Source of the DNA: Lysobacter arvi
GTDB taxonomy: Bacteria > Pseudomonadota > Gammaproteobacteria > Xanthomonadales > Xanthomonadaceae
Direction of reading: 5' to 3'
Assembly (NCBI GenBank): GCA_031216755.1
Contig: JARUHG010000001.1
Span: forward strand, 1,426,001 to 1,490,000
DNA: 64,000 bases
Each line of letters opens with the position of its first letter. Positions within the stretch are counted from its first letter, which is position 1. The notes under the pieces were generated by a model. It ran no database searches and had not been told where the DNA came from. It worked only from the letters and a program-made list of their open reading frames with translations. Positions 51,994-61,307 of the stretch are shown piece by piece. A program made the position numbers and the translations under genes.

Positions 51994-53055
51994 GTGAAGA
52001 CCGGGGTACTCACCTTTCATCGCTGCATCAATTACGGAAGCTACTGGCAGGCGCGCTGCCTGCTCGACGGCCTGGCGTCGTTCGGCCACGACGCGGTGCT
52101 GCTCGACCACGCCAGCGCGCGGGTCGATCGCGTCGAATGGAGGTGCGCGCTGCGGCCTGTGCCCGGACAGAGCGGCGATCGCGCGGCATACCGGGCCAAG
52201 ACTCGGCGCTTCTTCGAGGCGTTCCAGGCCTTGCCGATGTCGCCCGCGTTTCCGCTCGACGCTCCGCACGCGATGGAGCGGTACGACACCGTCGTCGTGG
52301 GCAGCGACGAGGTATGGAACCTGTCGCATCCCTGGTACGGCCGGGTTCCGTTGTTCTACGGCGCGGGCCTGAACGCACGACGCAAGATCGCGTACGCCGC
52401 GAGCATCGGGCACCACGACACGCAGGGCGGGCTCGACGGCAACCTGTCGCGCCATCTGCGCGGGTTCGATGCGATCTCGGTCCGCGACGACGCGTCCGCA
52501 TCGCTGGTGGGCCATGCCCTCGGTACGCAGATAGAGGTCGTGCTCGATCCCTGCCTTGCGTTTCCGCCAGGACCGGAGGCAGGGAACACGACCGGCTCCC
52601 CCTATCTGGCGCTCTACGGACACGGGTTCTCCCCCGCGTTCGCCGAGGCCGTGCGCGCCTGGGCGCGTCGGCGCGGCTGGCCGGTCGTGAGCATCGGGTA
52701 CCGCAATGAGTGGGCGGATCGCCACTGGATCGAGGCAGGCCCGCATGAGTTCGCCACCTTCATGGCCAATGCCGGCGCGGTAGCGACCGGCTTCTTCCAT
52801 GGCTGCGTGTTCGCCCTGCGCCATCGACGGCCCTTCGTTTGCGAAGGTTCCTGGTATCGCGGAACCAAGCTCCGCTGCCTGATGCGCCAGGTCGGCGGCG
52901 AACGCCACCTGCTTGGGCCCACGCCGACGATGCACGACGTCGCGACGTTGCTCGACGCACCGCTCCCGTCGCACATCGAAACGAGGATCGCGGCGTTGCG
53001 TCGTTCGTCGCGCCGGTTCCTGCGCGACGCCCTGCACGTGCCGGCGGTTGCATGA
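51994..53055 (+). CDS. Polysaccharide pyruvyltransferase family protein
   Basis: A 353-residue GT-B-like pyruvyltransferase. The start is a GTG at 51994 (VKTGVLTFHRCINYGSYWQA), with another GTG at 51982. The N-terminal INYGSYWQARCLLDGLASFG, the central VVVGSDEVWNLSHPWYG and RKIAYAASIGHHD, and VATGFFHGCVFALRHRRPF match the PS_pyruv_trans family. It adds ketal-linked pyruvate to sugars. It overlaps the next gene by 4 bases. Confidence 0.9.
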   Translation: MKTGVLTFHRCINYGSYWQARCLLDGLASFGHDAVLLDHASARVDRVEWRCALRPVPGQSGDRAAYRAKTRRFFEAFQALPMSPAFPLDAPHAMERYDTVVVGSDEVWNLSHPWYGRVPLFYGAGLNARRKIAYAASIGHHDTQGGLDGNLSRHLRGFDAISVRDDASASLVGHALGTQIEVVLDPCLAFPPGPEAGNTTGSPYLALYGHGFSPAFAEAVRAWARRRGWPVVSIGYRNEWADRHWIEAGPHEFATFMANAGAVATGFFHGCVFALRHRRPFVCEGSWYRGTKLRCLMRQVGGERHLLGPTPTMHDVATLLDAPLPSHIETRIAALRRSSRRFLRDALHVPAVA

Positions 53056-54422
53056 CGCCACACGGACCCCGCGCGATGGTGCGCACGGGCCGCTGCATCG
53101 GATGCGGCGGTTGCGTGGCGCAGGCCGGCGGCAGCACGGCGGCGATGCGCATGGATGCGTCCGGCCGCCTGCGGCCGACGGGCTCGCACGCATGGGATCG
53201 CGCCGCTGCGACGGTCGTCGCGCAGACCTGCCCGTTCTCGTCCGTGGTCCCCGACGAAGACCGCCTGTCCGACACCCTGTTTCCCGAGGCGCGCTCGCAC
53301 GACGCCGCGACGGGGCGCTACGTCGCCGCGTATGTGGGCCACGTGGTCGAAGGCGCGTACCGACAGGACGGAAGCTCCGGCGGACTCGTCAGCTGGATGG
53401 CAACGGAACTGCTGCGCACCGGACGCGTGGACGCGGTCGCGCACGTGCATGCCTGCGAGGATCCCGCCGCCAGCGGGCGCCTGTTCGAGTACCGCCTCTC
53501 GCGCACCGAGTCGGCGGTGCGCGGCGGCGCGGGATCGCGTTATTACCCGGTGGAGATGTCGCACGTGCTGCGCACGATGCTTGCCGAACCGGGACGCTAC
53601 GCGGTGGTCGGCATACCCTGTTTCATCAAGGCGGTGCAGTTGATGCGCAGACGCCATCCGGCCCTGCGGGAACGGATCGTGCACACGCTCGGCCTGTTCT
53701 GCGGACACATGAAAAGCGCGCGCTTCGCCGAGAGCCTCGCGTGGCAGATGGGGGCGAACGCGGAGGACATGCAGCACGTGGATTTCCGCCGCAAGCATCC
53801 CGACCGTGCCGCGAACCAGTACCACGCGCAGATCGCGCTGCGGGATGGCCGAACGCTGGGTCGCGACTGGTGGCCGCTCGTGGACGGCGATTGGGGCGCG
53901 GGGTTCTTCATGGACGACGCCTGCAACCTGTGCGACGACGTCATGGCCGAAACCGCGGACGTATCGTTCGGCGACGCGTGGGTCGAGCCCTACTCCTCGG
54001 ATTGGCAGGGGCATAACGTCGTCGTCGTTCGAACGCCCGCGCTGGATGCGATGCTTCGCGACGCACGCGACCAGGGCCGCATCGCGGTCGATCCAGTGGA
54101 TGCGGACTTCGTCGCCGGCACGCAGGCTGCGGGCCTGCGGCAACGGCGCGAAGGACTTTCCTATCGTCTTGCGCGGCGCTCCGACGCACCGCCCAAGCGC
54201 GTGCCGCCGGACGCGCATATCGCGACGCCGGAACGACGACGCATCTACCGGCTGCGCGCCGCGATATCGCGATGGAGTCATCGCATGTTCCGGCTCGCGC
54301 GATTCACGCGCGTGCGCGGGCTTTACCTGTGCTGGGCCCGCGCGGCGCTGACCACGTACCACGCGTTCGCCTATCGACGCGGGCGCCTCGGTGCCCTGCT
54401 CAACCGGTTCGGTCCCGGGTGA
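53052..54422 (+). CDS. Coenzyme F420 hydrogenase/dehydrogenase beta-subunit-like iron-sulfur protein
   Basis: A 456-residue protein. The ferredoxin-like N-terminus is RTGRCIGCGGCVAQAGG and TCPFSS. The FrhB domain includes EGAYRQDGSSGGLVSWMATE and YAVVGIPCFIKAVQLMRRR. CNLCDDVMAETADVSFGDAW follows. A C-terminal arm of about 100 Arg-rich residues is extra. Such proteins often sit beside pyruvyltransferases in exopolysaccharide clusters, where F420 itself is not used; the redox substrate is unknown. Its 3' end overlaps the convergent gene by 23 bases. Confidence 0.88.
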   Translation: MTPHGPRAMVRTGRCIGCGGCVAQAGGSTAAMRMDASGRLRPTGSHAWDRAAATVVAQTCPFSSVVPDEDRLSDTLFPEARSHDAATGRYVAAYVGHVVEGAYRQDGSSGGLVSWMATELLRTGRVDAVAHVHACEDPAASGRLFEYRLSRTESAVRGGAGSRYYPVEMSHVLRTMLAEPGRYAVVGIPCFIKAVQLMRRRHPALRERIVHTLGLFCGHMKSARFAESLAWQMGANAEDMQHVDFRRKHPDRAANQYHAQIALRDGRTLGRDWWPLVDGDWGAGFFMDDACNLCDDVMAETADVSFGDAWVEPYSSDWQGHNVVVVRTPALDAMLRDARDQGRIAVDPVDADFVAGTQAAGLRQRREGLSYRLARRSDAPPKRVPPDAHIATPERRRIYRLRAAISRWSHRMFRLARFTRVRGLYLCWARAALTTYHAFAYRRGRLGALLNRFGPG

Positions 54423-55332
54423 AGCTCGCCAGCTCGTCGGAAATGCGGGCGATCACGGGACTCCACTCGCCCGGTTCGCGCTGCCGGAACAGGCGCATCG
54501 TCGGATACCACGGGCTGTCGTCGCGATCGGCCATCCAGCGCCAGTCCGCGTCGTGCGGAAGCAACGTCCACACCGGAACACCCAATGCGCCGGCCACGTG
54601 CGCCGGCATCGAGTCGATGGTGATGAGCAGGTCCATCGACTTCACCGCGCGCGCGTGATCGAGCAGGTTCAGCTCGCCCGGCCATTGGCCGGCATCGCCC
54701 TGCCAGCCCGAGGCATGCGCGTCGGGCTGGAGGACGAACCAGTCGATGCCGCCGATCGCAAGCAGGCGCCGGATCTTCGGATAGGCGATGGAGCGGCGCA
54801 CGTCCCACGTGCCCGCCTTCCATACCAGCCCGACAGCCGGTCGGGAACGATCGCGCGGCATCGGCAGCGGCGACGCGTGCAGGTACGGAACGCTCGCGGG
54901 AATCGCATCGAGCGTCGTGCGGAAGGCATGCGGCAATTCCATGATCTCGACGTCCACATCGAAGTCGGCCTCCGGCGCGCCCTCGTGCAGCGGGAGCAGG
55001 CGATCCACGCCTTTTACGGTGGCGAGCAGCGGCAGCAGCCCCGGCTGCGCCCAGACAATCACTTCGCGCGCACGCTCGCGCAACGTCGGCATGAAACGGA
55101 TGAACTGGATCGTGTCGCCGAGTCCGTGATAGCAGCGAACGAGGACGCGCCGGTCGTCGAAGCGCTCGCCCGTCCACACGTATTGCTCGTGGCGCGGCCA
55201 GTGCCAGCACGGGACGTTCCTGCGCGTCGCCATCTGCGCATCCTTGATGCGCCATGCGTCTTCCCAGCGCCCCGCGCGCATGTGATCGAACCAGGCATCC
55301 GGCGCCGCCGCTTCGGTCACCTGCGCACTCAC
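54400..55332 (-). CDS. Glycosyltransferase 9-like protein
   Basis: A 310-residue protein. The start is the GTG at 55332 (VSAQVTEAAAPDAWFDHMRA), which overlaps the previous stop as GTGA; the frame upstream lies over the glycosidase gene. A short helical N-terminus (WEDAWRIKDAQMATRRNVPC) resembles one TPR unit. The catalytic part has VLVRCYHGLGDTIQFIRFMP, a GT9/heptosyltransferase-like loop, and LLITIDSMPAHVAGALGVPV with WTLLPHDADWRW. The canonical GT9 fold appears shortened. It probably transfers a sugar in the same pathway. Confidence 0.8.
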   Translation of the reverse strand: MSAQVTEAAAPDAWFDHMRAGRWEDAWRIKDAQMATRRNVPCWHWPRHEQYVWTGERFDDRRVLVRCYHGLGDTIQFIRFMPTLRERAREVIVWAQPGLLPLLATVKGVDRLLPLHEGAPEADFDVDVEIMELPHAFRTTLDAIPASVPYLHASPLPMPRDRSRPAVGLVWKAGTWDVRRSIAYPKIRRLLAIGGIDWFVLQPDAHASGWQGDAGQWPGELNLLDHARAVKSMDLLITIDSMPAHVAGALGVPVWTLLPHDADWRWMADRDDSPWYPTMRLFRQREPGEWSPVIARISDELASFTRDRTG

Positions 55333-56213
55333 GAATAGCGTCGCATCATCGCCGCGCAGAAATCGGCGAACTCGCGCGGGTCCTGCGGCGGACTGGTGTG
55401 ATGCGGACGAAGGCCCTTGGATTCGGGCGTGAAACAGAAGGTGATCGTCAGGTCGAACTCCTGCAGCGCGGTCATCATCCGGTCGAACCAGCGTTGTGAA
55501 TCCGGACGCAGGTGATCGGCCCAGCTCAGTCCCGTGCGCAGCCGCCGGACGCCGAGGCGCCTGAGCCAGTCCACGGCGTCGTCGAGCCGATGGTCCTCGA
55601 AGTGGAACCACTGGCAGATGCCCATCTCCGGCGTGTACTGCGCGAACTGCTCCAGCGCACGCTTGGGCGTGCCGTCCTCGCGCAGCAGGCCCATGTGGAA
55701 ATGCCGGTAGTACGACGAACCCTCGGCTTCGCGATGGCGCGTGGTCGCTTCCCACGCGCGCGGAAGGTCGTACAGGCTGTACCAGTGAATGCGATCGACG
55801 CGTCCGCACAACAGCTCGGCCGTGCGGCGCAGCCCGAATTCCTGCACCTCCTCGGCGCCGAAGCTCGACACGCCCACTTCGGTCACCCACACCGGCAGGC
55901 GCGTGACGGCCTCGATTTCCGCGATCTTCTCGCGCCAGTCGTGGATCGACCACAGGTTCCAGTCGAGCGGAAATCCGTGCACGGCGACGGCATCCAGATC
56001 GGCCACGGCGTCCAGTTCGTGCAGGCGGATCATGAACGCCGGGTCGATCGGCGAGATGCCGCCCAGCACGCGCAGCACGTCGGGCCGTTCGGCCTTCACC
56101 GCCTGCGCGGCGGTCTTCACCATCTGCGCGTACAGGCGCCACTCGGGATCGAGCTCCAGATCCCAGTGCGATTTGTTGTTGGGTTCGTTCCAGAACTTGA
56201 CCGCTTCGATCAT
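55329..56213 (-). CDS. Clan-A glycosidase (beta-xylosidase-like)
   Basis: A 294-residue protein with a TIM-barrel glycosidase pattern. The acid/base Glu lies in AVKFWNEPNNKSHWDLELDP, directly at the N-terminus, and the nucleophile Glu in PVWVTEVGVSSFGAEEVQEF. No signal peptide is seen, so it should act in the cytoplasm. Because the acid/base motif starts at residue 8, the usual first barrel strands are missing, suggesting a trimmed or circularly arranged fold. I recall homologues annotated as beta-xylosidase in glycan cassettes. It is followed by the GT9-like gene with a 4-base overlap. Confidence 0.78.
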   Translation of the reverse strand: MIEAVKFWNEPNNKSHWDLELDPEWRLYAQMVKTAAQAVKAERPDVLRVLGGISPIDPAFMIRLHELDAVADLDAVAVHGFPLDWNLWSIHDWREKIAEIEAVTRLPVWVTEVGVSSFGAEEVQEFGLRRTAELLCGRVDRIHWYSLYDLPRAWEATTRHREAEGSSYYRHFHMGLLREDGTPKRALEQFAQYTPEMGICQWFHFEDHRLDDAVDWLRRLGVRRLRTGLSWADHLRPDSQRWFDRMMTALQEFDLTITFCFTPESKGLRPHHTSPPQDPREFADFCAAMMRRYS

Positions 56214-56232
56214 GGTGGGTGTTCCGCCGGTG

Positions 56233-57558
56233 TCAGAGCGCTTCGACCAGTTCCTGGTAGTAATCCAGGCCCAGGTGCGTGATCAGGTCCTCGCCCATCA
56301 GATGGCGAAGCGTGTTCTGCAGCTTGATGAGCTGGCGGAAGATGTCGTGTTCGGGGCGCAACCCCTCGGCGGTCTGCGGCGATTTGAAATAGAACGACAG
56401 CCATTCCTGGATGCCCGACATGCCGGCGCGCTTGGCCAGATCGATGAACAGCGCGAGGTCGAGCACCACCGGCGCGGCCAGGATCGAATCCCGGCACAGG
56501 AAGTTGATCTTGATCTGCATCGGATAGCCCAGCCATCCGAAGATGTCGATGTTGTCCCAGCTTTCCTTGTTGTCGCCGTGCGGCGGGTAATAGTTGATGC
56601 GCACCTTGTGGTAGAGGTCGCCGTAGAGTTCGGGGCTGAGCTCGGGCTGCAGGATGTCCTCGAGCACGCCGAGCTTGGAGACTTCCTTGGTACGGAAGTT
56701 GTCGGGATGGTCGAGCACGAGTCCGTCGCGATTGCCCAGGATGTTCGACGAGAACCAGCCGCGGATGCCGAGCGCGCGTGCCTGCAATCCGGGCGCGAGG
56801 ATCGTCTTCATCAGCGTCTGGCCGGTCTTGAAATCCTTTCCGCCGATAGGCGTGCCCGTTTTCAGCGCGAGTTCGACGAGCGCGGGGATGTCGCAGGTGA
56901 GGTTGGGTGCGCCGTTGACGAAGGGAATCCCCTGCGAGATCGCCGCGTAGGCGTAGATCATCGACGGCGCGATCGCGGGGTGGTTGTCGCGCAATCCCTG
57001 CTCGAACGCGTCGAGCGTCGCGTGCACGTCCTGTCGTTCGAGATACTTCTCGGTGGACGCGCACCACACCATCACCAACCGCGTGCAGCCGTGTTCCTGG
57101 CGGAAGCGTCGCAGGTCGTCGATGACCGCTTCCACGCGCGACATCGCGTCGGCCTGCGTTTTCACGTGGCGGCCTTCGAGGTTCGGCACGTACGCCGGAT
57201 CGAACACCGCGGGCATCGGCCGGATCGCCTCAAGCTGCGGCCGCACCGAATCGAGCAGCGCGGCATCGAGCACGCGTGCGTTGCGCGCGGATTCGTAGAC
57301 GCTCTCGTCGTACACGTCCCAGCCGCCGAAGGCGATATCGTCCAGCGGCGCGAGCGGCACGAATTCCCGAATGCGCGGACAGCGGTTCTCGGTGCGCTTG
57401 CCCAGCCGGATGGTGCCCATCTGCGTGAGCGATCCGATGGGTTGCGCACCGTGCGTGCGGATCGCTTCGACGCCCGCGATGAAGGTGGTGGCCACCGCAC
57501 CCAGTCCCGGCATCACGATGCCGAGGCGGCCGTCGGGTGAATCGATTCCAGTGCGCAT
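56233..57558 (-). CDS. Myo-inositol-1-phosphate synthase
   Basis: A 441-residue NAD-dependent enzyme that converts glucose 6-phosphate to inositol 1-phosphate. The NAD loop is RLGIVMPGLGAVATTFIAGV; further family landmarks are GGWDVYDESVYESA, FVNGAPNLTCDIPALVELAL and GGKDFKTGQTLMKTILAPGL. A Lys-rich active site is in HPDNFRTKEVSKLGVLEDIL. The enzyme is uncommon in gammaproteobacteria; its place at the head of this minus-strand run suggests that inositol is a building block of the glycan or glycolipid made here. Confidence 0.93.
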   Translation of the reverse strand: MRTGIDSPDGRLGIVMPGLGAVATTFIAGVEAIRTHGAQPIGSLTQMGTIRLGKRTENRCPRIREFVPLAPLDDIAFGGWDVYDESVYESARNARVLDAALLDSVRPQLEAIRPMPAVFDPAYVPNLEGRHVKTQADAMSRVEAVIDDLRRFRQEHGCTRLVMVWCASTEKYLERQDVHATLDAFEQGLRDNHPAIAPSMIYAYAAISQGIPFVNGAPNLTCDIPALVELALKTGTPIGGKDFKTGQTLMKTILAPGLQARALGIRGWFSSNILGNRDGLVLDHPDNFRTKEVSKLGVLEDILQPELSPELYGDLYHKVRINYYPPHGDNKESWDNIDIFGWLGYPMQIKINFLCRDSILAAPVVLDLALFIDLAKRAGMSGIQEWLSFYFKSPQTAEGLRPEHDIFRQLIKLQNTLRHLMGEDLITHLGLDYYQELVEAL

Positions 57559-57715
57559 GTGGATGCCGTTTCGAAGGGAACGGCGTCAGCTTGCAAGCGC
57601 GCAGGTATGTCACTGTGAAACGAATGTTCAGCGACGTTCACGCCGCCGGCGCGGTGGATGATGAAGAAGAAGCTGCGGACGGCGCGCGGCTCGCTGCCGT
57701 TCCAAGGAGGAAGAC

Positions 57716-57743
57716 GAAGAAGAAGAAGAAGAAGAAGAAGAAG
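57716..57743. repeat. GAA trinucleotide microsatellite
   Basis: Nine tandem GAA units on the plus strand (57716-57743), with a related AAG/GAA patch at 57658-57672. Purine-strand tracts like this can form triplex and slip. No gene uses it. Confidence 0.93.
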
Positions 57744-57853
57744 CGAGAGCACACGGCTTCCACACGCGCCTCTCACGCGGCAGGGGTTCGCGGCAGGCTC
57801 CGTGATCGCGGACGAAGCCCATGCCTTGCGACCAGGCCAGGGCACCGGAGTCG

Positions 57854-57882
57854 CTGGGTTCCCGCTTTCGCCGGAACGACGA
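57854..57882. repeat. REP-like palindrome
   Basis: CTGGGTTCCCGCTTTCGCCG continuing GAACGACG, a reverse-orientation copy of the dispersed palindrome with TTCC/GGAA stem ends. Confidence 0.6.
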
Positions 57883-57961
57883 TACGGGCCAGTCGCGACG
57901 AGATCTCCGTGCCGCCCAAACCTGCCGCCTAGACGTGCCGCCAAAATCCGAACGGCAGAAA

Positions 57962-57992
57962 CAAGAAACCCGCGCCATGCGCGGGTTTCTTG
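57962..57992 (-). terminator. Bidirectional Rho-independent terminator beyond tRNA-Leu
   Basis: CAAGAAACCCGCGC (57962-57975), loop CAT, GCGCGGGTTTCTTG (57979-57992): a perfect 14-bp stem with A- and T-rich ends on both sides, so it can act on either strand. It ends the tRNA transcript about 48 bases after the CCA end. Confidence 0.9.
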
Positions 57993-58039
57993 TGCCGGGC
58001 CCGAGGGCCGTTCAGCGTGCTTTGATCAGCATGATCATT

Positions 58040-58124
<85 letters not shown>

Positions 58125-58374
58125 ATCGCGTCGGTGTTTCGCCGAGCGAGGCCGCGTATGTTGCGGTGCGAGGAGCGCCTTGTCAACGCCCCGTCACGAA
58201 AATTTTCACTTTCGATCCAGCCTTCGGCCGGCGCCCGTCCCCGTCCCGCGCCGGCCCGCCCCGGTCCGGCATTGTCGGCTTGAAGCCCCGCCCGCTCGGG
58301 GCTATGGTCGCCGGACATTTTCCTCTGCGGGCGGCGCACCCGGTGCGGCGCCCGCGTTGCTTTGGAGATCCGCA

Positions 58375-58788
58375 ATGTCCGAACCCAAGCCCCCGCTGCT
58401 GATGTCGCGTCTGGACGTGGAGCGCATCGAGTCGCTGCTCGAATCCCCCGCCGCGCAGAACATCGACACCGCCGCGCTCGAGGCGGAACTGGAACGCGCG
58501 ACCATCGTCGAGCCGGCGCAGATGCCGCCGGACGTCATCACGATGAACTCCACCGCCCGTTTTCTCGACGAAACCAGCGGCGAGGAGCGTGAGCTGACGC
58601 TGGTGTTCCCGCGCGATGCCGACGGCAGCGCCGAAAAGGTGTCGATCCTCGCACCGGTGGGCAGCGCCCTGCTCGGCCTCCACGTGGGCGACTCCATCGA
58701 ATGGCCGCTGCCGGGCGGGCGCACGATCCGCCTGCGCGTGCTCTCGATCCGCTACCAGCCCGAAGCCGCGGGCGAACTGCATCGCTGA
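58375..58788 (+). CDS. rnk: Nucleoside diphosphate kinase regulator Rnk
   Basis: A 137-residue protein of the GreA/GreB C-terminal domain family without the coiled-coil finger. N-terminal helices (LLMSRLDVERIESLLESPAA) lead to the FKBP-like domain: DVITMNSTARFLDETSGEER, LTLVFPRDADGSAEKVSILA and GSALLGLHVGDSIEWPLPGG. Rnk binds RNA polymerase and affects nucleotide metabolism. TGGAGA lies before the ATG. It stands between tRNA-Leu and parC. Confidence 0.9.
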   Translation: MSEPKPPLLMSRLDVERIESLLESPAAQNIDTAALEAELERATIVEPAQMPPDVITMNSTARFLDETSGEERELTLVFPRDADGSAEKVSILAPVGSALLGLHVGDSIEWPLPGGRTIRLRVLSIRYQPEAAGELHR

Positions 58789-58878
58789 ACCGTGCCGCGC
58801 GCCGCGTCCGGGGCGCGCACCGCTCGCATGCGCCGCTAGAATCGGCCCGTCCCGACTCACCTGGTCCGCACCGACTCA

Positions 58879-61122
58879 ATGAACGACACCGTCCGACCGG
58901 CCTTCCACGGCTTCGAGCAGATCCCGCTGCGCGAGTACGCCGAACGCGCCTATCTCGATTACTCGATGTACGTGGTGCTCGACCGCGCCCTGCCGTTCCT
59001 GGGCGACGGGCTCAAGCCGGTACAGCGCCGCATCATCTATTCGATGAGCGAGCTGGGACTGAACGCGGCGTCCAAACCGAAGAAGTCCGCGCGCACGGTC
59101 GGTGACGTGATCGGCAAGTACCACCCGCACGGCGACAGCGCCTGCTACGAGGCGATGGTGCTGATGGCGCAGCCGTTCTCGTACCGCTATCCGCTGATCG
59201 AGGGCCAGGGCAACTTCGGCTCGACCGACGATCCCAAGTCGTTCGCGGCCATGCGCTACACCGAGGCCAAGCTGACGCCGATCGCCGAAGTGCTGCTGGG
59301 CGAGCTGGGCCAGGGCACGGTCGACTGGACGCCCAACTTCGACGGCACGCTGGAGGAGCCTTCGTGGATGCCGGCGCGCCTGCCGCACCTGCTGCTCAAC
59401 GGCACCACGGGCATCGCGGTCGGCATGGCGACCGACGTGCCGCCGCACAACCTCAATGAAGTCGTCAGCGCCTGCGTGCGCCTGCTCGACGATCCGGACG
59501 CCACCACGCGCGATCTGTGCGAGCACGTGCGCGGCCCGGATTACCCGACCGCGGCGGAGATCATCACGCCGGCGGCCGATCTGCAGCAGATGTACGAAAC
59601 GGGCCTGGGCAGCGTGCGCGCCCGCGCGGTGTACGAGAAGGACGGCGGCAACCTGGTCATCACCGCCCTGCCCTACCAGACCTCGCCGGGCAAGGTGATC
59701 GAGCAGATCGCCACCCAGATGCGCGCCAAGAAGCTGCCGTGGCTGGAGGACATCCGCGACGAGTCCGACCACGCGAACCCGACGCGCATCGTGCTCGTGC
59801 CGCGCAGCAACCGCGTGGACGCCGAACAGCTCATGGGTCATCTGTTCGCGACGACGGACCTGGAAAAGAGCTACCGCGTCAACTTCAACGTGATCGGTCG
59901 CGACGGGCGCCCGCAGGTCAAGGGGCTCAAGGCCCTGCTGACCGAGTGGCTCGCCTTCCGCACCGAGACGGTGACGCGCCGCCTGAAACACCGCCTCGAC
60001 AAGGTCGAACGCCGCCTCCACCTGCTGGAAGGCCTGCTGGTCGCCTTCCTCAACCTGGACGAGGTGATCCGCATCATCCGCACCGAGGACGAGCCCAAGC
60101 CGGTGCTGATGAAGCGCTTCAAGCTCACCGAGGAGCAGACCGATTACATCCTCGAAACCCGGCTGCGCCAGTTGGCCCGCCTGGAGGAGATGAAGATCCG
60201 CGGCGAGGAGGACGAGCTCAAGGCCGAGCGCGAGCGCATCATCGCCACGCTGGAAAGCCGCGCCAAGTTGAAGAAGCTGGTGAAGGACGAACTGCTGGCC
60301 GACGCCAAGAAGTTCGGCGACGCCCGCCGCTCGCCGCTGGTCGCACGCGGCGCCGCGCAGGCGTTGAGCGAAACCGAACTGGTCGCCAGCGAGCCGATGA
60401 CGGTGGTGCTCAGCGAGAAGGGCTGGGTGCGCGCGGCCAAGGGCCACGACGTGGACCCCGCGTCGCTCAGTTATCGCGAGGGCGACGAACTGCTGGCCGC
60501 CGCGAGGAGCCGCAGCACGCAGCAGGTCGCCTTCCTGGATTCGACCGGTCGCGCGTACTCGACCGTCGTGCATTCGCTGCCGTCCGCGCGCGGCAACGGC
60601 GAACCGCTGACCGGCCGCTTCTCGCCCGCACCCGGTGCGTCGTTCCAGGCCTTGGCCAGCGGCGAAAACGACACCCGCTTCGTGCTGGCCTCCAGCCACG
60701 GCTACGGTTTCGTCACCCGTTTCGAGAACCTCACCGGCCGCAACAAGGCCGGCAAGGCGATGCTCTCGCTCACGCCGGGCGCGAAGGTCGTGCAGCCGGC
60801 CCCGGTGAGCAGCGTCGAGCAGGATCGCATCGCCGTGGTCACCAATGTCGGACACCTGCTGGTGTTCCCGGTCGGCGAACTGCCGGAGCTCGACAAGGGC
60901 AAGGGCAACAAACTCATCGACATCCCGAAGGCGAAGCTCGGCACCGAGCGCGTGGTCGCGGTCGCGGTCGTCGGCCCCGGCGGCACGCTGGTGGTGAAGT
61001 CCGGCGCCCGCACGATGTCGCTGCCGTTCAAGGACCTGGACACCTACCTCGGCGCGCGCGCCACGCGCGGCGGCCTGCTCCCGCGCGGCTGGCAGAAGGT
61101 GGAAGGACTCGCGGTGGAGTGA
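58879..61122 (+). CDS. parC: DNA topoisomerase IV subunit A
   Basis: A 747-residue type IIA topoisomerase subunit. The DNA-cleavage domain starts [20 protein letters not shown], has the catalytic Tyr127 in [11 protein letters not shown], and the coiled coil and tower follow. The quinolone-determining region reads [12 protein letters not shown], with the wild-type Ser87 and Glu91 (S80 and E84 of E. coli). The C-terminal pinwheel domain has several GKGNK- and [12 protein letters not shown]-type blades. It resolves linked chromosomes with ParE, which is not in the window. Confidence 0.97.
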   Translation: MNDTVRPAFHGFEQIPLREYAERAYLDYSMYVVLDRALPFLGDGLKPVQRRIIYSMSELGLNAASKPKKSARTVGDVIGKYHPHGDSACYEAMVLMAQPFSYRYPLIEGQGNFGSTDDPKSFAAMRYTEAKLTPIAEVLLGELGQGTVDWTPNFDGTLEEPSWMPARLPHLLLNGTTGIAVGMATDVPPHNLNEVVSACVRLLDDPDATTRDLCEHVRGPDYPTAAEIITPAADLQQMYETGLGSVRARAVYEKDGGNLVITALPYQTSPGKVIEQIATQMRAKKLPWLEDIRDESDHANPTRIVLVPRSNRVDAEQLMGHLFATTDLEKSYRVNFNVIGRDGRPQVKGLKALLTEWLAFRTETVTRRLKHRLDKVERRLHLLEGLLVAFLNLDEVIRIIRTEDEPKPVLMKRFKLTEEQTDYILETRLRQLARLEEMKIRGEEDELKAERERIIATLESRAKLKKLVKDELLADAKKFGDARRSPLVARGAAQALSETELVASEPMTVVLSEKGWVRAAKGHDVDPASLSYREGDELLAAARSRSTQQVAFLDSTGRAYSTVVHSLPSARGNGEPLTGRFSPAPGASFQALASGENDTRFVLASSHGYGFVTRFENLTGRNKAGKAMLSLTPGAKVVQPAPVSSVEQDRIAVVTNVGHLLVFPVGELPELDKGKGNKLIDIPKAKLGTERVVAVAVVGPGGTLVVKSGARTMSLPFKDLDTYLGARATRGGLLPRGWQKVEGLAVE

Positions 61123-61123
61123 T

Positions 61124-61154
61124 CGAAGACGCGGGCGCAATGCCCGCGTCTTCG
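61124..61154 (+). terminator. Hairpin terminator-like element after parC
   Basis: CGAAGACGCGGGC (61124-61136), loop GCAAT, GCCCGCGTCTTCG (61142-61154): a perfect 13-bp stem just after the parC stop. No T-run follows, so it may need Rho or act in mRNA protection. Confidence 0.65.
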
Positions 61155-61239
61155 CATGAAGCGCCGTGCTCCTGTCCGAGGCCGGCGCCAGCCATCACGA
61201 TGTCCGGTCACTTCGCATCTTCCGGTGAACGCTACGGGC

Positions 61240-61267
61240 CTGAATCCCGGCTTCGGCCGGGATGACC
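61240..61267. repeat. REP-like palindrome upstream of tpm
   Basis: CCTGAATCCCGGCTTCGGCC continuing GGGATGACC, a reverse-orientation copy of the dispersed palindrome. It sits about 40 bases before the tpm start. Confidence 0.7.
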
Positions 61268-61307
61268 GCTTCGGAAGCATTCGTTTTCTTCGAGAAGGAT
61301 CGTCTCC

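Larger units (their letters stand above)
57559..57961. other. Gene-free region with microsatellite
   Basis: About 400 bases between the inositol synthase start and the tRNA terminator. Contains the GAA repeat and one REP-like palindrome listed separately. Open frames on both strands here have low-complexity Lys or Ser runs and no recognisable domain; I call none. The upstream part should hold the inositol synthase promoter. Confidence 0.6.

Noticed and set aside
58876-61140. 754-codon minus-strand frame opposite parC
   Set aside because: Antisense shadow of parC, whose catalytic Tyr and QRDR are intact.
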